A DNA stretch of 5,327 nucleotides from Bryobacterales bacterium (GTDB lineage Bacteria > Acidobacteriota > Terriglobia > Bryobacterales > Bryobacteraceae): positions 1-5,327 of the forward strand of contig JAEUQE010000376.1 in NCBI GenBank assembly GCA_016789785.1, given 5' to 3'. Made by a program: the position numbers and the translations under genes. The notes beneath the pieces were generated by a model. That model was given only the letters and a program-made list of their open reading frames with translations. It was not told the origin of the DNA and ran no database searches. Within the stretch, counting starts at the first letter, position 1. Each line of letters opens with the position of its first letter. This document shows positions 1-5,327 of the stretch, in pieces.

Positions 1-179
1 GGGCCGCATCAGTTTCGTGACACACTCCTTCTGGATACCATCTGTAAGTCCGCTACTCTGCCCGGCGCTACACGGTTCGCTCGCATCTGGGGCTGCGCGG
101 CTTGCGATGCAGTGATAGGTTGAGACGGGTGCAGGTACCGGCCGGCTCAGCCTGACCGGAAAGGAGTTCCGCGAATCGC
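1..179. other. Upstream leader without a convincing gene
   Basis: No reading frame here looks coding. Forward frame 1 stays open from the edge to a TGA at 121-123 (about 40 codons), but its composition is unremarkable and its third-position GC is not raised as it is in the genes that follow. Forward frames 2 and 3 are also closed before the propeller gene. On the minus strand an AAGGAG (complement of 25-30) lies upstream of an ATG (complement of 7-9) that would run off the left edge, so a divergent gene could begin here, but only three codons would be visible. I found no clear -35/-10 pair and no terminator hairpin. The segment probably carries the promoter of the propeller gene. Confidence 0.5.
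160..166 (+). promoter_or_regulatory. Ribosome binding site of the propeller gene
   Basis: AAAGGAG is a near-perfect Shine-Dalgarno sequence lying 13 nt before the ATG at 180. The spacing is slightly long but usable, and it is the only strong site near this start. The alternative in-frame ATG at 195 is preceded by AGGGA immediately against the codon, too close to work well. This favours the start at 180. Confidence 0.6.
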
Positions 180-1469
180 ATGCGCAAGCAGGGAATGACG
201 AGACGCACGCTGCTGGCCGCGGCATTTTCGCCGCCGCGCTTCCGGCGTCATGCGCTGGGGGAGGGATGGGCCGCGACACAGGTTAACTGCGCAATCTTCA
301 GCCATCCCGTGGCGAGCGATGCGCGCCATCAGTATGCCGCATGGTACGACGGCAAGGCCGAACTCATGCTGGCTCAGCGGCGATGGGGCGGTGAGGACTG
401 GAAGATCCAGGCCACTGGTCTGCAGGGCAACACGCGCGACGCACACAACGGGATCGCGCTGGGAGTGGACGGGGCCGGCACTCTGCACATGGCCTGGGAT
501 CATCACAACCACCCGCTACGCTACGTTCGCTCCACGGCGGCGGGGTCGATCGATCTCACCGGCAAACTGCCGATGACCGGCGAACGGGAGGATCGCGTCA
601 CGTATCCCGAGTTTTTTTCCCTGGCCAATGGCGATCTGCTGTTTCTCTACCGGCTGGGGTCCTCCGGAAATGGCATCACGATCCTGAAACGCTGGCATGT
701 GCGCGAGGGCCGGTGGTCGACTGTTCAAAAGAATCTGATCGACGGGCAAGGGGGACGGAACGCCTATACGAATGGCATCGCTGTTGACGCACGGGGAGTG
801 TGGCATCTCTCCTGGTGCTGGCGCGAGACGCCGGATGTGGAGACGAATCACGACATCTGCTACGCGCGATCGAGCGATGAAGGCCTTAGCTGGCAGACGT
901 CGACGGGGAAAGCTTATGCGTTACCGATCACGCAGGATACCGCCGAAGTAGTGCTGCCTCTTCCCCAGCGGAGTGGGCTGATCAATCAGACGACCATGGC
1001 CGTGACGCCCAACGGGCTTCCGCGCATCGGGACCTATTTCCGTCCGTCGCCGGACAAGGCGGCCCATTACCACATGGTGTGGCACGACGGACGGGGCTGG
1101 CGATCCGAAGTCCTTGGTCCACGCAAGCTCGATTTCACGCTGGCGGGACGCGGCTCGCGCAACAGCCCGTTGTCGCGCCCGCTGGTTCTTCTTTCGCGCT
1201 CGGGCCGAACGTGGGCCGTTTACCGGGACGAAGAGCGCGGAAATCAGGTGACAGTTGCGCACACGAAGAAACTGGGCGCGCAGGCGTGGTCGCTTGAGGA
1301 TCTTTCGACGGGTGACGTGGGCCGGTGGGAGCCTGTGTTTGACGCTGGCGCGTGGGCGAGGTCGGGGACACTGTGTCTTCTGTTGCAGAAGGTCGGGCAG
1401 GGTGATCGCGAGACTCCGGTTGCGCTGGGCCCCACGCCGGTGGAGATGGTGGAGCTTCGGCTGGCGTAG
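180..1469 (+). CDS. BNR_4-type beta-propeller protein, probably exported, glycan-related
   Basis: This 429-residue protein resembles the BNR repeat-containing family (BNR_4, Pfam PF15892), predicted seven-bladed propellers that include or resemble the PL24/PL25 ulvan lyases. What is seen: a GNTRDAHNG motif (83-91) followed by WDHHNHPLRY (106-115), which places H89 and H109 where the family's histidine pair lies; YPEF (142-145); LYRLGSSGNG (156-165), with Y157 and R158 as candidate active-site residues; YTNGIAVD (196-203); and one Asp-box, S-S-D-E-G-L-S-W (231-238). Length suits a single propeller domain. From family knowledge it would bind or cleave a polysaccharide outside the cytoplasm; the substrate cannot be read from the sequence. 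The N-terminus begins MRKQGMTRRTLLAAAF, like a Tat/Sec signal, but residues 17-29 turn proline- and arginine-rich and spoil the hydrophobic core, apparently through two compensating homopolymer indels (see findings). The start at 180 is chosen for its Shine-Dalgarno sequence; ATG 195 is the alternative. It could be a non-catalytic propeller or a sialidase-like hydrolase. Family assignment is fairly sure, activity is not. Confidence 0.8.
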   Translation: MRKQGMTRRTLLAAAFSPPRFRRHALGEGWAATQVNCAIFSHPVASDARHQYAAWYDGKAELMLAQRRWGGEDWKIQATGLQGNTRDAHNGIALGVDGAGTLHMAWDHHNHPLRYVRSTAAGSIDLTGKLPMTGEREDRVTYPEFFSLANGDLLFLYRLGSSGNGITILKRWHVREGRWSTVQKNLIDGQGGRNAYTNGIAVDARGVWHLSWCWRETPDVETNHDICYARSSDEGLSWQTSTGKAYALPITQDTAEVVLPLPQRSGLINQTTMAVTPNGLPRIGTYFRPSPDKAAHYHMVWHDGRGWRSEVLGPRKLDFTLAGRGSRNSPLSRPLVLLSRSGRTWAVYRDEERGNQVTVAHTKKLGAQAWSLEDLSTGDVGRWEPVFDAGAWARSGTLCLLLQKVGQGDRETPVALGPTPVEMVELRLA

Positions 1470-1483
1470 AGAGAGCCACCAGG

Positions 1484-1501
1484 GATTTTCCGAGGAAATT
1501 C
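1484..1501. promoter_or_regulatory. Imperfect dyad in the propeller-KAP gap, possible operator
   Basis: GATTTTCC and GGAAATTC flank a central GA and pair at seven of eight positions; the mismatch is T1486 against T1499. The two-base centre is too short for an RNA hairpin loop and no U-tract follows, so it is not a normal terminator. A DNA-binding site is possible. The right half contains the GAGG that serves as the nearby Shine-Dalgarno sequence, so a bound protein or a fold here could affect expression of the KAP gene. A chance occurrence is quite possible. Confidence 0.25.
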
Positions 1502-1516
1502 GTCATGTTAGAGTGA
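1492..1516 (+). promoter_or_regulatory. Shine-Dalgarno plus three-codon micro-ORF before the KAP gene
   Basis: GAGGAAA (1492-1498) is the only good Shine-Dalgarno sequence in the 47-bp gap. It is correctly spaced for ATG 1505, not for the KAP start at 1517, which is about 21 nt away from GAGG. ATG 1505 opens a reading frame Met-Leu-Glu-stop (TGA 1514-1516), and the KAP ATG follows directly in the same frame. The KAP gene may thus be translated by termination-reinitiation, or from ATG 1523 using the weak AGAGT at 1510-1514. This is inferred from spacing only. Confidence 0.35.
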
Positions 1517-4500
1517 ATGCCTATGGCCGGCCGAGTCGAGTTGCTGTCCGACAGTCCCGTGGCTCACGACAAGGCAGCATTGCACAATCGCGTGGTCAAT
1601 GCGATGGCGGCGCTGATGCAGGGTGACGGGGAGGCGGGCAAATCGATTGCGTTGACCGGCGGATGGGGAAGCGGCAAATCGTCGGTCATCGAGACGTTGC
1701 GCGCGCGATTCCAGAAAGCAAAAGAGGCGCCACTTCTGTTTGTGTTCGACGCTTGGGCGCATCAGGATGATCCGCTGCGAAGGGCGTTTCTCGAAGAGTT
1801 TCTTCGATTCGCGGAAGCACATGTTCCCGTCGATTCGCGACTGGAGATTTGGCGCCGCGAAATCTGCACGATTACCGGCCGGCGCGAGACGGTGACCACC
1901 ACCAGCCAAAAACACTACACGCGAATGGCGAAGGTGACCTACTTCTTGACCGTCGGGTGTGCTCCGGTGGGCGCGATGATCTCGTTGATGGTGAAACCGG
2001 AGTATAAGCCGTATGGCGTGATGTTGGCATTGCTGCCGGTTGCCGTGGCCGGCCTTTGGAAACTGGTGCGTGCACCGCGGCGGGAACCTTACATGACATT
2101 GATGGCCGAGAGAGGCGCGGGCCCGGGCGAAAAAGAGAAATCCGACAGCCTCTTCAATGTGATCGTGCGCGACGCGGAAGAAACGAAAACCACGGAGACC
2201 GAGAAAGCCGGCGAGCCCATGGCCGCACAGTTCTTCCAACTGTTCGCGAAAATGGCATCGGTACTTGTGGGAGCCGGCCAGTCCAAACGCAAGCTCGCGA
2301 TCGTGATCGACAATCTGGACCGGCTGGAGCCCGCCAAGGCAGTGGCGATGTGGTCCACCATGCGGGTCTTCTTTGAACTCGGGCAGACCGCGGAGGAGAA
2401 GGCTTTGGCGAAACAGCTCTGGTTGATCGCGCCCTTTGACCGCACAGCGCTCGAGCGGCTGTGGGCAAAGGAATCGGCGAAGGAAGACCTGAAGAAGCTC
2501 GTCGATTCGTTTGTCAGCAAGACGTTTCAGATCGAGTTTCGCGTGGCGAGCCCCGTGCTTTCGAAGTGGCGCGAGTTCTTCGTCGATCAGTTCCGGAGGG
2601 CGTTTCAAGGAGAGGAGGAGCAGAAGGCGGCGGACGACGTGTTTCGCATCTATGAACGTCTTCAGGAAAAGCTGCAGGAAAAGAAGACCGCACCGTCGCT
2701 GCGCGATATCAAGCTGTTTGTGAACCGGATGGTCGGACTGCATCTGCAATGGCCTGATATCGATCTTCGCTACGTGGCGTTCTACCTGATGAATGCGGAA
2801 AAACTGGCGGTGAACCCGTTGCTGATGGCGAAGGAGGAGACATTTGATGCGTCGATTCGCGAGCTGCTTCCGGATGGTTGGAATGCGGAAATCCGGCAGC
2901 GGCGGCTGGGCTCGATGCACTTCAATGTGGAGGAAGAGGAAGCGGTCCACGCGCTGATTGGCGAACGGCTGGAGCAGGCTGTCCTCACGCAGGATGAAAA
3001 GACGATTCAAGAGCTCAGCGGAGTGAAACAATTCGCGCTTGCGTGCGAGCGCGCCGTGAATAACACCGCGGATGCACTGGCGGCTGACGGTTGGAAGCTG
3101 ATGCGGACGTTCGAGATTCTCGATCCGTTGATTGGCGCAGGCACGAATGCGCGGAAGCGGCTTTGTGCGGTGGTGAAGCGGAGCAGCCACTGGCCGCGAT
3201 TTGACGAGTGGAGTGAGAAGTGGGTGCGGCAGGCGCTGGCGATGCTCGACCCGGGGGACGCACAGGAGTTGCAGACACGGGTATTGAAGGACGCGGCACA
3301 GTTGCCAACACAACCGGCGGCGGCTGAGTTGAACGCCTTGTCCGCGGTGGTGGGCGTGTTTCAGGCGCAGTCGAGTTTTCGATTCGAGCCGACGAACCCT
3401 GATACCTACGTCGCGGTTCATGGGCTCTGCTGTGATGGTGCGGACAAACATGTGCTCTTATGGCTGCGATGCGACGATCCCCCGTCAGTGATGAGCAAGG
3501 CGATTGACGCGTTCCAACGTACTGACCACATGGCCAAGGGGACGGCGCTCCTCGAATCGTTGCGCGAGCGGCCGCTGAACTGGGTGAATCAGGCAAAGAC
3601 GCGGTTCGGGAAGGGGACCAGCACGTTTGACATGGGGCTGCTGGTGCTGACGAAGGGGAATCGGGAACTGCAGGACAAGATCCTGGATAGCCTCTTCGAG
3701 CGCGGGCTCGGTGACGTGAACACCCTGCTTGGCAACAGTGCCCATTTCGCCGCGATCGGGCCGCTGGTGGCCGCGCTGGCACGACGAAGACCGGAGACGG
3801 ATTGGAACTTGCCGGAACTCCCGGCGGCGGCTGAGAATCCGGCGTTCGCAGAAGCATTGGCGGCGTTCTTGAAAGCGGCGGGACTTGGAGACGTCCTGGT
3901 GTCCGGCTTACAGTTCAAGGAGCGGCACGTTCTGCTCAATGCCCTTCGCAGGTTTGGACAGCCGGCGGATTGTCTCGACATGGAGCGCTTTGTCAGCGAG
4001 ATCGAGAAGACAAGCGAGGTATCTCTGGCGGGCTGGCGCGATGTGCTGATGTGGATGAATGGGGAGGGAGCGCTGGAGCGGACGCTGGTGAAGCGAGGCG
4101 TGTATTCCGAAGCGCTTTGGCCGCTCTTTCAAGCCGTGCTGTCCGAACCATGCAGTGACGAAATTCTCACTGTGGCCGCGCAAGGCTTGGCGCAGAGGGC
4201 GTTGGAGATACCGGAGCATTCGCTCCCACAGTTGCTCCTCAAGCGAAAGGGGGCTGGATGGCTCCCCGCTGCGGCAGTGCCCTTATGGCTGAGCCGGTTC
4301 CCGGACAACCGGGATCTCCAGCAACGAGTGGCCGATGATGGACTGCTCGCCGGGTTGACCAGTGATTCGTTTGACTGGGCGGATGACCGGTTGGAGGTTT
4401 TGCCCGATACCGAAGCGATACCGCTGCTGGAAGCGTTGGAGCGGCGCGTCGATGGAGAGTTGCTGCTCAATCCTCAGGACGGCGGCGCCCTGGCACGTAA

Positions 4501-5098
4501 GGGCGATGTGCTGTGGTGGAAGAGCCAGCGCATGCCCGGCGCCCAAGCGGAAAGCGTAATCCATGACGCCGAGAAACTGTACCGGAGAGCGTCAGAGGCA
4601 GATAGCGCCCTTGTGACGGCGATGCTGGGGCGTGCGCGAACGTTGCGGTGGCGATGGACCCGCACGGGAGACCGCGACACGGCCCGGAAGTTGATTGAGG
4701 AATGCGAGGCGATCACAGCACAATTGGCGGATCCGAGGGCTGCGCTGCTGAGGGCGCAAGTGCTTGGCGACCGGGCGGGGCGTTTTCTGCATGGTTCGGA
4801 GGCAATGGATGCACTGGATCGTGCGCTGGAGCAGAGTGAGGCAGCGCGGAAGACGAGGGCGGCGTGGCCAGCGGCTCGCGTGGTGAAGGCGGACCTGCTA
4901 CGTCAGAAGGCTTCCTGGACGGCGAGGCGAGCGGACCGCGAAGAACTGATGCGTCATGCCGAACGGGAGTTGTCGCTGGCGCTTCAGGAGGCGCCTGGAC
5001 ACTTTGGCGCTCGCGTATCGATGGCGCGGGTGTTGCTGGATTTGGACGAAGCCGCGGAGTTCGCGGAACCGTCGATGGCGCGGGGAGTAAGCGCATGA
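1517..5098 (+). CDS. KAP-family P-loop NTPase, membrane-anchored, with helical and TPR-like C-terminus
   Basis: This 1193-residue protein is a KAP NTPase (Pfam PF07693), a family of AAA+-like ATPases often tethered to the inner membrane by a helix hairpin inserted in the NTPase domain. Seen in order: the KAP-type start LLSDSPV (9-15); Walker A GGWGSGKSS (48-56, K54, S55); FDAWAHQDDPLRRAFL (77-92); two membrane segments at about 141-159 and 166-184 with a six-residue loop; a charged linker (about 185-235); Walker B LAIVIDNLDRLEP (260-272, D265, D268); LWLIAPFDRTAL (301-312), like the sensor strand; a charged, possibly coiled-coil helix (about 361-392); and SLRDIKLFVNRMVGL (394-408), matching the family's closing R/N motif. 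Residues about 420-970 are leucine- and alanine-rich and probably an alpha-helical repeat scaffold I do not recognise. Residues about 975-1185 look TPR-like. All key NTPase residues are present. ATG 1517 gives the longest product; ATG 1523 is equally possible. It lies 47 bp after the propeller gene and overlaps the next TPR gene by ATGA. KAP proteins such as F-plasmid PifA take part in phage exclusion, so a defence or signalling role is plausible but unproven. Confidence 0.88.
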   Translation: MPMAGRVELLSDSPVAHDKAALHNRVVNAMAALMQGDGEAGKSIALTGGWGSGKSSVIETLRARFQKAKEAPLLFVFDAWAHQDDPLRRAFLEEFLRFAEAHVPVDSRLEIWRREICTITGRRETVTTTSQKHYTRMAKVTYFLTVGCAPVGAMISLMVKPEYKPYGVMLALLPVAVAGLWKLVRAPRREPYMTLMAERGAGPGEKEKSDSLFNVIVRDAEETKTTETEKAGEPMAAQFFQLFAKMASVLVGAGQSKRKLAIVIDNLDRLEPAKAVAMWSTMRVFFELGQTAEEKALAKQLWLIAPFDRTALERLWAKESAKEDLKKLVDSFVSKTFQIEFRVASPVLSKWREFFVDQFRRAFQGEEEQKAADDVFRIYERLQEKLQEKKTAPSLRDIKLFVNRMVGLHLQWPDIDLRYVAFYLMNAEKLAVNPLLMAKEETFDASIRELLPDGWNAEIRQRRLGSMHFNVEEEEAVHALIGERLEQAVLTQDEKTIQELSGVKQFALACERAVNNTADALAADGWKLMRTFEILDPLIGAGTNARKRLCAVVKRSSHWPRFDEWSEKWVRQALAMLDPGDAQELQTRVLKDAAQLPTQPAAAELNALSAVVGVFQAQSSFRFEPTNPDTYVAVHGLCCDGADKHVLLWLRCDDPPSVMSKAIDAFQRTDHMAKGTALLESLRERPLNWVNQAKTRFGKGTSTFDMGLLVLTKGNRELQDKILDSLFERGLGDVNTLLGNSAHFAAIGPLVAALARRRPETDWNLPELPAAAENPAFAEALAAFLKAAGLGDVLVSGLQFKERHVLLNALRRFGQPADCLDMERFVSEIEKTSEVSLAGWRDVLMWMNGEGALERTLVKRGVYSEALWPLFQAVLSEPCSDEILTVAAQGLAQRALEIPEHSLPQLLLKRKGAGWLPAAAVPLWLSRFPDNRDLQQRVADDGLLAGLTSDSFDWADDRLEVLPDTEAIPLLEALERRVDGELLLNPQDGGALARKGDVLWWKSQRMPGAQAESVIHDAEKLYRRASEADSALVTAMLGRARTLRWRWTRTGDRDTARKLIEECEAITAQLADPRAALLRAQVLGDRAGRFLHGSEAMDALDRALEQSEAARKTRAAWPAARVVKADLLRQKASWTARRADREELMRHAERELSLALQEAPGHFGARVSMARVLLDLDEAAEFAEPSMARGVSA
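5082..5087 (+). promoter_or_regulatory. Ribosome binding site of the TPR gene inside the KAP 3' end
   Basis: GGGGAG lies 7 nt before ATG 5095, optimal spacing, within the last codons of the KAP gene. Together with the ATGA overlap it settles the start of the next gene and implies translational coupling. Upstream of the ATG the same frame stays open for a while but reads as glycine/arginine-rich noise, so no earlier start is supported. Confidence 0.7.
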
Positions 5099-5327
5099 GC
5101 GGACAAGCGCGACGGGAACGGGCGATGGCGTTGCTTGAGGAAGCCGTGCGGGCGCGGCCCAACGATGCCGCCGCGCAGATGATGCTGGGGGTGGTGTCGG
5201 CGCGAAGGGCGCATGAGCGGGAGGCGGGGACCCTGCGGGAAGCGCTTGCGGAGTTGGAGAAAGCTTCGGCTCTCGATCCTTCCATGCCATGGGTGAATCT
5301 GTGGCGGGCGCGCTGGCTGTGGGAGTT
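5095..5327 (+). CDS. TPR-repeat protein, 5' part only
   Basis: Seventy-seven codons are visible without a stop, and the gene continues past the right edge. The protein starts MSGQARRERA and then has TPR-like units: AMALLEEAVRARPND (10-24) followed by AAAQMMLGVVSARRA (25-39), then ALAELEKASALDP (50-62) followed by PWVNLWRARWLWE (65-77). The spacing of small residues and the P-N-D and D-P turns between helices are typical of tetratricopeptide repeats, which make protein-protein contacts and have no enzymatic activity of their own. No signal peptide is seen, so a cytoplasmic location is likely. The start codon overlaps the KAP stop as ATGA, with a good Shine-Dalgarno sequence 7 nt upstream. Stoichiometric expression with the KAP NTPase, and a partnership with its own TPR-like C-terminus, are the natural inferences. 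What follows the TPR region, including any effector domain, lies outside the window. Confidence 0.75.
   Translation, partial: MSGQARRERAMALLEEAVRARPNDAAAQMMLGVVSARRAHEREAGTLREALAELEKASALDPSMPWVNLWRARWLWE

Noticed and set aside
1..123. Open + frame from the left edge ending at TGA 121-123, possibly the 3' end of a gene
   Set aside because: About 40 codons with no raised third-position GC and no recognisable motif; such a length is expected by chance at this GC content.
1470..1516. Terminator between the propeller and KAP genes
   Set aside because: The only dyad has a two-base centre and no following T-tract, so it would not form a Rho-independent terminator; co-transcription remains possible.
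1508..3451. 647-codon open frame on the minus strand, antisense to the KAP gene
   Set aside because: Its product is rich in H, R, Q and L with no recognisable motif, which is typical of the mirror frame of GC-biased coding sequence. The opposite strand encodes a clear KAP NTPase with intact motifs over the same bases.
3015..3857. 280-codon minus-strand open frame
   Set aside because: The product is P/S/R-rich low-complexity sequence antisense to the helical part of the KAP gene, without a domain or a credible ribosome site.
4713..5285. 190-codon minus-strand open frame over the KAP/TPR junction
   Set aside because: It is Ala/Pro/Ser/Arg-rich and antisense to two supported + strand genes, so it is read as a shadow.

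Overview
The window is GC-rich bacterial DNA (about 60% GC by eye) with three consecutive genes on the + strand: a complete secreted-type BNR/beta-propeller protein (180-1469), a complete 1193-residue KAP-family P-loop NTPase (1517-5098), and the 5' end of a tetratricopeptide (TPR) protein that runs off the right edge (5095-5327). No tRNA, rRNA, CRISPR array, transposon or direct-repeat structure was seen. The long antisense reading frames are shadows of high-GC coding sequence.

Organism. A BNR_4-type propeller with an RR-containing N-terminus, high GC and purine-rich Shine-Dalgarno sequences fits a soil or aquatic heterotroph of the Acidobacteriota, Verrucomicrobiota or Planctomycetota kind. 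Acidobacteriota is my first guess, but this rests on style only and is weak.

Layout. Bases 1-179 are a leader with no convincing gene and one good Shine-Dalgarno sequence at its right end. The propeller gene follows; its body is intact, but its signal peptide looks scrambled by two compensating homopolymer indels. A 47-bp gap holds an imperfect dyad and a three-codon micro-ORF that takes the only well-placed Shine-Dalgarno sequence. The KAP NTPase then shows, in order, the KAP N-terminal motif, Walker A, a two-helix membrane hairpin, Walker B, the KAP C-terminal NTPase motifs, about 500 residues of unrecognised helical sequence and a TPR-like C-terminus. Its stop overlaps the start of the next TPR gene (ATGA), with a strong Shine-Dalgarno sequence inside the KAP coding end.

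How they may work together. The KAP NTPase and the TPR protein look like a translationally coupled pair, plausibly a membrane-anchored NTPase and a helical scaffold partner. KAP NTPases recur in anti-phage and other conflict systems, so a defence or signalling role is a reasonable hypothesis, but nothing in the window proves it. The propeller probably acts on an extracytoplasmic glycan, and its adjacency to the KAP gene may be incidental.
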